From Sesamum alatum (lineage: Eukaryota; Streptophyta; Magnoliopsida; Lamiales; Pedaliaceae), in contig JACGWO010000005.1 of assembly GCA_034509735.1 (NCBI GenBank), forward strand, positions 37,168,479 to 37,232,478: a stretch of 64,000 bases of DNA, in the 5' to 3' direction. How positions within the stretch are numbered: the stretch's first letter is position 1; every line of letters begins with the position of its first letter. Below the pieces are notes generated by a model. The model did not search any database. It saw nothing but the letters and a program-made list of their open reading frames with translations, and was not told the origin of the DNA. Shown one piece after another: positions 24,518 to 35,578 of this stretch. The position numbers were made by a program, and so were the translations under genes.

Positions 24518-25641
24518 GGGTTTAAATGCCCCCCCCCCCCCCCCAACGTTTTAGGGTCTTTGAACTTTGCCCTCCAACTGTTTTTTTACACTCAAACACT
24601 GAACCTTTGCATTTTGTAGTATTTTACCTTTTCCTTCACTTTCAGGGAAATAAAAAGGAATATTTTGATCGTTGAACACAGGCGCTTTATGGTGAACTTA
24701 AGGCCAGATAAAATTATATTTTGATAACCCAATATAAGAAAAACAATAAATAAATTCAAGAAGGTCTTTTTCTTCATCCGCCATTGCCAGCCAAAACCAC
24801 CTTCAGTCGCTGCACCACAACCTTCACACCCAAGACCACCGTCGTCCACCCGTTTTGCTCACCAAGACCCAATAATAGTCTTCTGCTTCATCTGCCATTG
24901 CCAGTTGATGAAGAACACCCAAACCCACCACCATTTCCAATGGATGAAGAAGACCACAAGCCGTCCAGACCCAAATCAAGAAGACCCCAAGAAAAAGACA
25001 TCCACCGTTCCAATATAGTACAACCACAACTGTTGCAACTCACAATTTTTCTCCATCTTGCATACTAGAACAACCACTAACCCCACCATCACCTCCCCCC
25101 TGCCCCCTCCTCCACCAAATGTACGGTCTATTAAGGCGAGGGCAAAAGAAAGCAAATCTAATGGCCGTCCACAACTCAACTATCCCCACCACCTCCTCCC
25201 CCGATTTTGTCAATACTCAATTCTTTGTTCAAAAACGGAAGCAAAAGCAAGCTCTTGCAAGGAGTTCAACAACTCTTGCAAAAACCAAAGCAAAATTGTT
25301 GAAGGGTCTTCTTTTTCATCCACTCGCAATGGCAGATGAAGAAGAAGACCTTATTGATTTTTTTGTCTTTTTAATTATTTTGTTTGTATTTTTTTTTTTT
25401 TTGGAAACTAAAGAAGAAGGATGGACTGTGAAATTACAATTTGATCCCAACCTAAATCCAATTACGAGTGCGTTTGTTCATGCAGATGTAATATTCTATT
25501 TTTATTCGCCTAGAAGTGGAAAAAAAACAAAAAAGACACTATGTTACAAATCATAAAAGTTGGGTGTGGAGTGTAAAAAAAAAAGTTTGGGGACAAAGTG
25601 CAAAGACCCCCATACGTTGGGGATTGTCTGCATTTTATTCC
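24518..25641. mobile_element. Inverted-repeat element with GC-rich cargo, 1124 bp
   Basis: Outer arms match in inverse orientation: a GGG..AAATGC end, AACGTTTTAGGGTCTTTG against the complement of CAAAGACCCCCATACGTT, and the exact 16-mer CTTCATCTGCCATTGC (about 24887) with its complement at about 25326. The flanks are AATTAATA and AATTAAATA, an imperfect duplication. The interior (about 24790-25325) is CA- and CCACC-rich, unlike the rest of the window, and could be a captured gene fragment. Frames at 24784-25068 and 25119-25556 are low-complexity and span arm sequence. A run of 16 C lies at 24529-24544. Confidence 0.6.
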
Positions 25642-26250
25642 AATTAAATATATTACAGTTATGACTTACTTATACATTTGAATCTATTATGTATTTTAAA
25701 CTTAGAATATTTTATCTTTTTCATCGTTATAACTTTTTCATGTGTTATCTTTTCTCTTGCTAACTTTCTTTTTTAATCAATGCATTCGACCTTTATTAGA
25801 GAAATGCATGATAAATATTTGTTGTTTTAATTGTTGATTATTTTTTTAGTTAATTCATTCTTTATTTGCACATTAGACTTTCATCTTTTAAGATTTTTTT
25901 GCATCATGAAAGTTAAAACTTCTTTCCTTGCCCGTGATGATGTTTATGTACTTTAATGTAATTTTTTATGGAAGAGAATTAGACAATACAAACACTATAT
26001 TTAACTAATGCTTTATTTTTATACTTTTATGTAGGACTGGATATATTTAAAGGTGATCTGTATATTTAATCGAATGTCACTATTGTTGGAAAGGTAATTC
26101 TTATATGAATATAATTTTTTGGTAAGTAGAAATATATCGTATCTGTAGGAAAATATCATTTTTAATAATAATAAAAGTAGATTAAAAATTTAAAACTATT
26201 ATGTTTTGCCTATTAAAATAAAAAATTTATTTTATTTAAAAATTCATAAA
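25642..26250. other. No feature seen
   Basis: AT-rich DNA leading to the Helitron-type 3' end. Confidence 0.5.
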
Positions 26251-26295
26251 TACCCTACTATATAATAAAGAAATATTTGTTTTTATAAGAATATA

Positions 26296-26328
26296 TATAC
26301 AACCGTGCATAGCACGGGTTCTACGCTA
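26296..26328 (+). mobile_element. Helitron-type 3' terminus
   Basis: A 6-bp GC stem (CCGTGC/GCACGG) with a short loop is followed about 10 bases later by CTAG, and the next base is T. These are the hairpin, CTRR end and A/T target expected for Helitrons. Confidence 0.7.
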
Positions 26329-27050
26329 GTATTATTAAAGAGATACTGTCAAACCAATCATGTCATTCCAAATATTTTGTGTATTTATCTCTTTAAATTA
26401 AACTATAAAGAATCATACAAAAGGTGTTCAAGTAAATAACAAATCTATCTCTTTAACACCTATATAAAGGAGTCGTTGAAGCTCATTCAAGACACACACA
26501 CACACACAGAGATACATAGAGAACGAAGTTTTGAAGTAAGAGAAGAAGGAAAAAATAATTCTCTCTACAAAGTTTCTCGAGTTCAAGAATATTCAAGGCG
26601 CTTCAGGCGGAGATCGAATCGTTCGTTGAAGGTGCACAATAAATTATAGCGTTTAATTCGAGATTATATGAACTAAGCCCTAGAATTAACTTTATAAATA
26701 TTCAAATGAGTTCCCAAGAAGATCCAAGTGGCAAATCTACTTCCAAATTCTCAAATCTAAAGTCCAAGACTAAGGCGTTAATTCGGGATTACAGGCAAAA
26801 GCCCTTGAATTAACATATAGACATTCAAATCCAAGTCCAAAGGGGATCTACGAGAAGATTTTACCTTGGACTCAGTTAAGTTCACAAATGGCACTTTCAA
26901 AGAAAAGAACCAGAGGACTAAATAGAGATTGTACCCACTTTTACCTATCAAATACATATTTTTTATTTGTGATAATTTTCTTGTGTTTGATTTCAAACAC
27001 GATAAAATTTTTGCTAACGGTGACTATTTTACCTTTAGATTTTCAAATGA
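26329..27050 (+). mobile_element. LTR, copy 2, right portion
   Basis: Resembles copy 1 from about 17947: ATTAAAGAGATA, CCAATCATGTC, TTCCAAATATTT, GTATTTATCTCTTTAAATTA, a TATA box TATATAAAGG (26461-26470), GCTCATTCAA, then leader-like repeats. An AC microsatellite (26491-26508) is inserted downstream of the TATA box. Frames inside (26778-26996, 26888-27085) are by-products. Confidence 0.6.
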
Positions 27051-27357
27051 AATATAATCAATATACTTCAGAAAAATTTGAATAAACATCAGTCAATATA
27101 TTTTATATTTATTTTAGCCTTGTATTTTTAATCTCCATATTTGATTATCAAGATTATTACCTTTTTATTATTTTTTAGTATATTTATTTAAGTATTATAA
27201 AAAAACTCATTATTGAATAATAACTTATACAATAGTCAAGGAAGTCCGCTCAAGGAATAAATTAACATAGCAATTTTCTTCTAATTAATTAATATAATAA
27301 AGATATAGTACATAAGTATTTTTATTCATCATAAAAAATGTTTGCATTTAACCAAGA
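27051..27357. other. No feature seen
   Basis: AT-rich spacer. Confidence 0.5.
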
Positions 27358-27754
27358 GGCAAACTATTTTTTTGGACCGTTAAAAAAGGTCCTTATCGTT
27401 TTTGGTACCACAATTGGGTGGGTGTCGTTTTTTGTACAATTAAACACGAAAACACACCTTTTTTGTCGCAAGTTAACGGCAGAGGCCATTAACTTAGGGG
27501 GTGGCAATTTTGGTCCAACACGAATTGATTTTCGCGATGTAGTCATATAACTTTGAAAATTTGGCAATTTTGATCCTTTTTCGCCAGAAAAATGCATGTG
27601 TCGGGTACATGACCTTGATAGTTGGGCTTTTTCGGCCATATGAGACCAAAATTGTCAAATTGTCAAAATTACAGGACTATAGTTTAAAAATCAATTCGTG
27701 CAGGACCAAAATTGCCAACTTTGTGAGTTACAAGATGATAATTGCAATTTTCCC
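27358..27754. mobile_element. Composite of two MULE-like arms
   Basis: The left 80 bases (GGCAAACTATTTTTTTGG through GGTACCACAATTGGGTGGG) match the 31906-type left arm. The right part is a separate inverted pair, with TGGCAATTTTGGTCC near 27502 and its complement near 27700. Read from the right end at 27754, ATCT lies at 19, GTCC at 49 and 78, and GTCT at 109. This suggests one element truncated by, or fused to, another. Frames 27338-27639 are arm-derived. Confidence 0.55.
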
Positions 27755-27769
27755 TAAAAGACTTGCATT

Positions 27770-29480
27770 TTTTTTGCCTAAAATTCCTTTTTTTTTACTT
27801 CTCATAAAAAAAATAAATTAATATTATCTACAATTGAAAAGGCAGAGCCTCAAAAATATATTTTTCAAACTCTGCAGATCAGCATATCCCAGCATGGGAC
27901 TTGGTGAGGGTTGTGCTGAACAAGTAGACTATAAACCGGCAAAATTGCAAAATTAGTCCTATATATATGGGGGTGTAGGAAAATTGGTCCCATAACTATA
28001 GGACTGACAATTTTAGTCCTTTATGTTATAATTTTGTAGTAATTTTGGTCCTTTCGGCCAAAAGTGACCGAAAATTAACAAATCAAATTGGGGCTTAGGA
28101 TTTCGATGTCTAAATGAACACCATTTACACAGTTAGCATCCTACATGGATGTTGACGTGGCTCACTGCCGACCACTGCCCACCACCACCTCACTGTCACT
28201 GCCGGCCGCTGGAATTTTTTCAGTGAGTCTCTAGCCATGTGCACTATTACTGACTCATTCTCTGATGCTAATTCTAGCCATGCATCGCGTGTTCCAATCG
28301 AAGTTGAAACGTGCCTCCAATCGCCGATTACACTTCTAGATCTATTTTCTCTCTCTTCTCGATTTGCCACCGTCAAAGCTACCCACCGTTCGAGACCACC
28401 ACAAATCAACTCCCCATCCTCCGGCGAGTTGATTTCCCCCAGGCCCATTCATTTTCGTCCACTATCCGGCCTGTTCTCTCTGTTTTCATTTTTGCTACTC
28501 TTTTTGCCACCCCGCCATTATTTTTTTGCCGTATCTCCGTTGCCAACGATCATCTCGTCGGCAGACCACGACCCTGTGTTCGCCTCCCCACAACGCACAC
28601 ATCCCTTTGATCAGTTTCCATCAATAGCACCGACCACGTCATGGCCTCCTCATCTTTCCCCCGTTTCTTCTTTGTGAGGAGGAGGTGGGAAGAGGTGGTT
28701 TTTTTTTTTTTTTTTTTTTTTTTCGTCCATGGCCTGCTTAGCATCCACATAGGATACCATGTGTTTTAGTCGAGTCCAGTTGGCAGGCAAACCCTAATCC
28801 CCAATTTGTTCGATTAATTTCTGGCTTTTTTTAGCCGGAGGACTAAAATTACCACTAAACTAAAACTTATAGGACTAAAATTTCCAGTTCGATACTTACA
28901 AGACTAATTTTTTCGCCCCCTACATACAAGACTAATTTGCAGTTTTGCCCTATAAAAATATTATTTTTATTAAAAGAATACCTATTTTTTACTCTTCTTA
29001 GAGAAAATAAATGAATAAAATTCATACTTCACAAAATTAGAGCTATAAAATTTAATTATCAAGCATCGTAGATCAACATGTCCTCAACATGGGGTGTGTT
29101 GAGTGTAGTGTTGAACAAATAAATTATAAAAAACTCGAATTTGTTGAAAATTTCACTATTTATTTCTCCTTATACGGAAAATGAATTAACACAACCTTTT
29201 AATTGAAAAATTAGAGCCTTAAAAATATATTTTTCAAGTTTCGCAAATCGATATGCTCCCAACAAGGGGTTTTACGAGGGTAGTGCTGAACAAGTAGATT
29301 ATAAAAATATTATTTTTACTAAAATTTCACCTATTTTTACTCTCTTTAGAGAAAATAAATTAATAAGGTCATAATTTAAAAAATTAAAGCCATAAAAATA
29401 TAATTTTCTAACCCACGGATCAACATGCTAGGAACATAGGGTGTATTGAGGGCAGTGCTGAACAAATGAACTAAGAAAAC
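27770..29480. repeat. Tandem repeat array of about 170-180 bp units, interrupted
   Basis: Diverged units recur near 27790, 28965, 29140 and 29310. Shared marks are AGAGAAAATAAAT, AGAGCCTTAAAAATATATTT, a GATCAACATG-like segment and GTGCTGAACAA(G/A)TAAA. The first unit is cut at 27937 by the element at 27938-28949 and resumes at 28950. No coding frame. It could be a satellite fragment or the internal repeat of a larger element. Confidence 0.65.
27938..28949. mobile_element. MULE-like element with GC-rich internal cargo, 1012 bp
   Basis: Left end GGCAAAATTGCAAAATTAG; right end, read inverted, GGCAAAACTGCAAATTAG. The flanks CTATAAACC and CTATAAAAA match at 7 of 9. The left arm has GTCC at 19, 50, 79 and 111. 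The interior (about 28125-28760) is rich in C and T, with a plus frame of 146 codons (28237-28677) and overlapping minus frames. The composition resembles a plant 5' UTR plus first exon, so Pack-MULE-type capture is plausible, but no donor protein was recognised. Confidence 0.72.
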
Positions 29481-29640
29481 GAGAAAAATGCAATTTTCAT
29501 CCTATAACTTAGGGGTGATAATTTTGATCCTACATGAATTGATTTTGCAATTTAAATCTGTAACTTTAAAAAATTGATAATTTTATCCTTTTTGCCCGAA
29601 AACTACAAGTGCAAGGCACATGACATTTAAAATTGGCCCA
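29481..29640. mobile_element. MULE-like left arm, isolated
   Basis: Related to the inverted pair at 27490-27754. From 29481, ATCC or ATCT falls at 19, 47, 76 and 105. No inverted partner lies within reach, so it is truncated. Confidence 0.5.
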
Positions 29641-31219
29641 AAAAAGAACACCTATATCGCACAATAAGAGAATGAGGAGTTTGGGAGGACCTGTATTGAG
29701 GATGGTAGTCAGTCGAGGAATAAACGCTCATGTTGCGCAAGTTAATAGACGATTATTTTCCTTCCGTTTAGTTGTTAGAATTTAATGTTAGAGGAAAAAC
29801 TTAATATATAATTATAATCTTCCATTGTGATTGTTCAACCTAACGTTTTGGGATTTCCTTTTGTTTAGGGTGATTACAGTCACCTCTCTTGAAATTTGGT
29901 ATAATTATAAATATTTTTTTTTTAAAAAAATTATATATACCCCCGATTTTAATATTTATGTAATAACGAGTCCATTCTGTTAGCCTCCATTATATTTCCA
30001 TCCAACTTTTGTGAACAACTGACTTAAATGACCTTTTAGATATGATTATAGTTTTATAATTTTTTTAAAATTTCTTAAAATATTTTTATGGACTAATGTT
30101 CCCTTTGATTAGTTATCTTACCCACTCTCAACTTTTTTCACATTTTTCCAACACGTTTTTTGTTTTACAAAAATATAGGATAAAGTAGTAATTTTCACCT
30201 TACCGTTCAGAAGCTACATACTTATTTTTCATTTGAGGGAGTATTTATAATTTCTCAAACAACGATGGGTATCCGGAATTATGCAAACCTCTAGGGTGAT
30301 AGCTATAGTTTACTCTTTTATTTATCGTCATTGTTAAATTTAGGTCTATTATTCTGTAACGAGGGCCTCTTGTTACCGATGCATTGAACTTAGTGGCATG
30401 TCCGTGTCATGACCCCTGATCCAGAGCATGACAATACACTTATCTAAATATAAATAAAATAAAAATATTTTGTTACGTGGAAAATTTAAATTCAAACAGA
30501 CTATCAAGCATATGCATAAATGACGCTTATTTGAATTGCCTCTATGTGCTATTTTCTCATATATATATATATATATGTATAAATGTATCTAACCTAGCTT
30601 AGATGTCCATCTCAAAAGTTTGAAGAGTGGGAAATTGAAAAAATAACTCCGCGAGACTAAAGTTAGAGAAGCAAGTAGAAAATATCATGTGGCTTTTGAT
30701 AAATATTGCACTTATTTTCTTAAGATAATAAATTTAATAAAATTCTTGATGGGATATGTCATCCGCAACTAAATCACAATAGATGGGGAAAGTTGCAATA
30801 TATTGGTCCATAAGAATGAATTGTTTCAACATTCTCTTTAAGAAATTTAATTTTTTAACCCCAAGTCCTGTTAAAATTTGCAATGATAGTTCAAAAGTAT
30901 AGCAAAATTTAGTTTATTTTTTTTTTCACTATACCATATAGCTGCTGAAAGACATTCGATGTGTGTATATAATTTAAATTCTTATTTTTTTATTTAATCA
31001 TATAAAAAAGAAGAAAAATAAAATAAATAATTGATTATAACTGATGTTTTCTTAAATAATTTTATTAATTCCAAAAATGTAGATGAATAGTATATTTTTT
31101 TATAGAAAAATTCAAATAAAGTGTCATTTTGTATAAAATAAATATGTTTGAGAGTATTTGGGTCAATATACATTTTGTCAATTAAATGTGGTTATTCGAA
31201 CCCCTTAAACTTACTTGTT
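29641..31219. other. No feature seen
   Basis: AT-rich sequence with a short TA microsatellite near 30557. No convincing frame or element end. Confidence 0.5.
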
Positions 31220-31372
31220 ACTATATTAATTTACTTATTAATGAATTTAACAATGAATTGCTTAAATATACATTAAATAATCTAAATTAACAATGCAAAT
31301 TTTACTTACTAATTAGCTCAACGCTAATTTTAATATCAAAATTTTTCGTAACTATTATCCTATTTTCTTAAG
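31220..31372. mobile_element. Truncated copy of the 15830-type CACTA MITE
   Basis: Matches the right two-thirds of the element at 15830-16095: ATTTACTTATTAATGAATTT, TAACAATGCAAATTTTACTT, AGCTCAACGCTAATTT and CTATTTTCTTAAG. The CACTA termini are missing or mutated. Confidence 0.6.
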
Positions 31373-31399
31373 CATTCCAACCTTGACCATTGTGTTCAC

Positions 31400-31687
31400 A
31401 TGGCTCGACGACTTACTCCTTGGTTATATAAAATCACCCGCGTTCACTGTCCTCTCTGGATTCAGATGGCCGAGATGTACGACGTAATGTTTATCTATTT
31501 CCCATTCTGTCTCGTTGTGTTTATCTATTACCCATTCTGTCTCATTAGCATCGAGCATTTGATGTGCGACTCCCCACCACTTGGCCTGCTAGTCCCACTA
31601 CATGGTCTTAATAAAGGGATATTCATATTTATAATTGCTGATTTAGGATCTATTTACATAAAATCACTTTTATTTTTTTTTATATAA
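31400..31687 (+). other. Short unrecognised frame, probably not coding
   Basis: A 95-codon frame starting near an ATG at 31400. It contains a repeated TTTATCTATT(T/A)CCCATTCTGTCT motif, giving a repeated YFPFC/YYPFC-like hydrophobic peptide. No domain was recognised. The internal duplication and hydrophobic composition suggest repeat-derived sequence. Confidence 0.2.
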
Positions 31688-31789
31688 TTATAGAAACTAA
31701 TGTTGGTAGCCAAAAAGCAACACTAATTTGTGTAATGATGTTAATGTCTCGGCGGAAAAAGGGTGTATGTGTAATTTTTCAAAAGGTAT

Positions 31790-32606
31790 CACTACAAGAA
31801 AATATGATATTAGCGAAAAAATATCAAATGACAATTTTAAAGTTGTCACTAAAAATATATATTAAGTGACAATATTTTTTTAACTTGTCACTATATAATT
31901 ATTAGGGGCAAAATGCTTTTTTGGTCCCGTAAAACTAGAGTATTATTTATTTTGGTACCACAACTTATGTAGGTGGCTGTTTGAGTCCCATAAAACACGT
32001 TTTTCAGTTTTTTTGGTCCCAACACATGACATTTTGGGACCAAAAAAATTGAAAATGTGTTTTATGGGACTAAAACAACCACCTACATTTGGGACCAAAA
32101 AAAGTCAAAAACGTGTTTTATGGGACTAAAACAGCCACCTACCTAAGTTGTACATGATTTTTTGTGACAAAAAAAAAAAAAAACTGAAAAACGTATTTTA
32201 TAGGACTAAAACAGCTACCTCCCTAAGTTGTGGTACCAAAATAAATAATGCCCCAATCTTATAGGACCAAAAAAGCATTTTACCCTAATTATTAGTCACA
32301 AAAATTATGTATAAAATTGTCATTAAATACTATTAGTGACACATCTATAATTAATGACAACAATTATTTATTGTCACTTGGTTGTCACTATACATGAGTC
32401 ACTAATTGTATTTAATGACAACTTTGTGCATGTCACCAATTCTTGCTAATATCAATTTTTACAGAATAATAGTAATTATTAAAATCATAAAATTCATTAT
32501 TGTGACAAAATAAACACTCTTGTCACTAAATATATATAATTAGTGAAAATATTAAAACTGTCACTTGATTTTTTTGTTGTTGTTAATCTTTTATTTTCTT
32601 GTAGTG
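31790..32606. mobile_element. CACTA-type MITE with a nested MULE-like MITE
   Basis: Ends CACTACAAGAAAATATG and TTTTCTTGTAGTG, flanked by TAT (31787-31789 and 32607-32609). Without the nested element and one copy of its duplication it is about 427 bp, non-coding. The subterminal parts contain repeated TGTCACTA and TAGTGACA motifs in both orientations, probable transposase-binding sites. Confidence 0.87.
31906..32285. mobile_element. Nested MULE-like MITE, 380 bp
   Basis: Ends GGGCAAAATGC and GCATTTTACCC, flanked by an exact 10-bp duplication TAATTATTAG (31896-31905 and 32286-32295). It lies inside the CACTA-type element and is therefore younger. GTCC or GTAC occurs at offsets 19, 50, 80 and 111. 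Same family as 19997-20346. Confidence 0.9.
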
Positions 32607-32609
32607 TAT

Positions 32610-33817
32610 GGATAGTTTGTGTAAACAGACCATAGATCATAGAGCATAAATATAATTATTCCTTTAATAGATATATAAAATACACTTCATTTTATATGTT
32701 TATATATTATTAACTACAAATCCATACATCAAACAATATTAATTACTCGATAATGGTGACATTAATTAATTAATTAATTAATTAATTAATTAACAACAAG
32801 GACTTGTATTTTCATTTTTTTATTTGTTGCTTATTTCAATAGATAAGCTCCTCTCTGGCAGCACTTTTTCATATCAGCAGCTTCAAAGAATCTGGTGCAT
32901 AAATGTTGATCAGTTCTCACCTACCATCTTCTCTAATTTTTTTTTCTTTTTTTTTTTGGGTGTGTAAATACCTACCATTCTTCTCATAAGCATGTGCCTC
33001 CGGAATTAATGTCACGTGATTTGACCGTAAAAACGGGGTTTAAAATTCAAATCTAGATCTGGATCCTAAAAACAGAAGTAACTCAAGGCAACATTTAGAT
33101 TGAATGATTTGAAATTCAAATTCATAAATAATTATTTTTTTGAATTTCTTTGAATAACTCTAAATATAAAAAATTTCAAATCTTTTAATTTAATTTTGAG
33201 CTATGTTTTATTAAATATTGATGGATTTCAATTTTTTTTTTAAATAATCATTTGAAATCTTTTCTTAAAAATGATACCCCTAAATCTACGAATGCGCTCT
33301 GACCCAGATGACCCAAGCAAAGTAGCCTAGGCGAATATAAAGGGCCTAAAGCTGAACTTCTAGTACCAGAAGGACAACGCGGCCCAATTAAACCGCAAGC
33401 AAGAAGCGATGTGGGCTGAAAAGCCATCGTCAACTCACCCAAAAAGAAGGAAATGAATAGACAAGGGATTGAATTGATTAGAATATACATGTCAGCATAA
33501 AAACAAGGATAAGGGACTCTATACTTTTTGTCTTTTGTTTTATGCAGTTTGTTAATATTTTAATTTGGCTCATATTTGATTTCAAGAGCCACATTTTGTC
33601 AAAAAATAAACGGTAAAATCACGTGTTCTACACGTAGTCGTTATTTTCTGATTTTTACATAAAAATGACTCTTTCAACTAAATATGAGAAAAAAAGTTGT
33701 AATGTTAGGACCTTTTGAAAAAATGCATAAAGCGATGGACAAAATTATAGACTCCCATATTCTGTGTGATGAAAAATACAATTTTGCCGATTAGGCACCA
33801 TCTGTTATCAAAACTCT
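32610..33817. other. No gene seen; (TTAA)n microsatellite
   Basis: A tetranucleotide ATTA repeat spans 32761-32793. A less AT-rich patch lies at 33280-33430 with a minus frame of 80 codons lacking any recognisable domain. Confidence 0.5.
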
Positions 33818-34030
33818 AAATGGCTTATTTCATGTGCTTCAAAATTCAAATGCTATTTAATCTATTGCTACTAAATGGCTTATTTCATGTGCTTCAAATG
33901 CTGACAGAATATTTAGCGATAAGAATGTTTCTATATATGGCTTACTCGCCAAATATATGGCTTCATTTAGTGACAAGAATAATCAATTCTTGCTATTTAG
34001 TGACAAGAATATTTAGTGACAAGAATGTAA
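33818..34030. repeat. Short direct repeats
   Basis: AAATGGCTTATTTCATGTGC occurs twice (33819 and about 33874), and TTTAGTGACAAGAAT occurs three times between about 33966 and 34026. The open frame here arises from them. Confidence 0.65.
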
Positions 34031-34499
34031 GCCATAAATACACTTTACTCGTCTCAACTATATCCTAAGTTGCATTTACCTCTCTAAACTAATAAAATAT
34101 AATGCTTACCCCCTTAAGTTAATTACTTGGAAGAAATTGCGCTCATGTAATACATATTTAGTTATTGCTAATGTATTTTGAGTGCGTTTCATACCAAATT
34201 ATCATTACACTAATTTTGACTGGAAGAATATTATATTTTAGTTATATAATTAGAAAAACTAATTCATGATTTTACTAATTCACATTAAAATTAAAGTAAT
34301 AAGACAGTATAATAGATATACAGCAAGAACTAAAGATAAATATTATTTAGTTGACTAATTGATCTTAAAAAGAAGTTAATAATTAACCAACATACTGAGT
34401 TCATCTCTAAAAACAAAAAAAAATATTATATCTCCATTAATCTAGACATATAATTTTTTTAAAAAAAAATAAATATCAACAAACATATATGATGTGTAC
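34031..34499. other. No feature seen
   Basis: AT-rich spacer. Confidence 0.5.
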
Positions 34500-35220
34500 C
34501 GGATTGCAGTAGCACCATGTAGTTGAAGGATTTTCGATGAAATCCTAAGTTACTTGAGAACTAACCTGTAAAATGGAGATCAGCCCAATGCTTTAATCGG
34601 TAATGGAATTACTGAAAATAAAAATAAAGAAACTTGAAATAACGAGACATAATGGTAAAATGAGTGAAGTAATTAAGATAGAGTGCGTGGATACAAAAGT
34701 AAAGGCTAAAGTCTGCTTATGAAATATAGAAAATGAGTATGAAACGTATATCCGTGTTGTTTGCCGAAAGTGGAAGGGTAGCGAGTGTGAATAACTTGAG
34801 CTACCTTTTTTATTATAACAACACCTCTATTTATAAAGCGAATTAGAACGCCACAATGTTAGCTAACTAACTGAAGTAATAAAACATGACTTAGACCTAT
34901 TTTGACAAGGTCATGATCGTTTGACTGGTCATCACCCAGTCAACCTGCAAATCTAGGAGGTAGTTGCCAACTACATGATTTGGTCAATCTCGCTGATATA
35001 GGGGGAGTTAGCTGGAGATTTTTTAAGGTGACATAGCCAGTGGCATGGAGAATCTGTATGATGTGTCATCCGTGCTGTTCGTGAAGTTATCTTCCTGAAT
35101 TAGACCTATTCTTGGCCCCTGCCATGTCAGGTTAAGTGTGAAAAATATGGCCGTGATACCTTTGGCTTGGACTAGCAGGGTCGCCTGTTCAGGGTCCACT
35201 TCTTTGCTTTGGGTTTTTGG
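34500..35220 (-). mobile_element. Possible LTR or promoter fragment, minus strand
   Basis: A strong TATA box (TATAAATAG, minus strand, plus positions 34828-34835) separates a moderately GC-rich upstream part (34850-35220) from an AT-rich downstream part. This is the layout of U3 followed by R/U5. No gag, primer-binding site or terminal duplication was recognised, so a promoter of some other transcript is also possible. Confidence 0.35.
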
Positions 35221-35235
35221 AAAAAATAATTGGAA

Positions 35236-35578
35236 AAGGCATTAGTATACTTAACCAAATTTTGGCCACTTCAGGAAAACGGATAAATATACTTCATTTA
35301 ATTTTTTAGGAATACATATCTAAAAAATAGAAATACTATTCATCCTTTACCTAGAAAAAGTCTATTTACTTAAGAAATATATATTTTCTAATGAAGAAAG
35401 GTTTGAAGTTTAAAATACAGTTCAAAATATTAAATAATCATTGTGCATCATACATGTATAGAGTGTAAGGATAATTTTGTCCATAAATTTAGCCAAAGGG
35501 GTTAAATATTACACTTATTAGTTTAAGGGGTAAATAAAACATTTGATAAAGTTGAAAGGGGTAAAGTGTATGTACCCC
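35236..35578. mobile_element. MULE-like element, diverged
   Basis: The right arm, read inverted from 35578, has CCCC at 18, 49 and 78 and ATCC at 107. The left end near 35236 (GCATTAGTATACTTAACC) weakly resembles the inverse of the right end. No clear target duplication. Confidence 0.45.

Larger units (their letters stand above)
19046..26328 (+). mobile_element. Inferred 7.3-kb Helitron-type insertion carrying several MITEs
   Basis: The right end has a Helitron 3' signature: a GC hairpin (CCGTGC, ATA, GCACGG near 26303-26317), then GTTCTACGCTAG and a T. The left limit is inferred only from where LTR homology stops (19030-19050); an A/TC junction exists at 19031-19032, but the 5' end is not proven. 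No Rep/helicase coding sequence was seen. The interval holds inverted-repeat elements at 19997, 20365, 23586 and 24518. If the LTR match is coincidental, only the 3' end would be real. Confidence 0.4.

Noticed and set aside
24784..25556. Frames of 94, 93 and 145 codons
   Set aside because: They read through arm sequence and CCACC-rich cargo, with Pro/Lys-rich or Phe-run products and no domain.
22819..26330. A Helitron starting at CCTACTATATAAT near 22823
   Set aside because: The 5' signature is weak, and the LTR homology break suggests a left limit near 19045; neither 5' end is proven.
28125..28677. Frames of 146, 107 and 99 codons on both strands
   Set aside because: Low-complexity CT-rich cargo of an inverted-repeat element. 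Not called as genes; treated as possible captured sequence.
27938..29480. CRISPR-like array
   Set aside because: Repeats are long, diverged and without regular short spacers; the setting is plant nuclear DNA.
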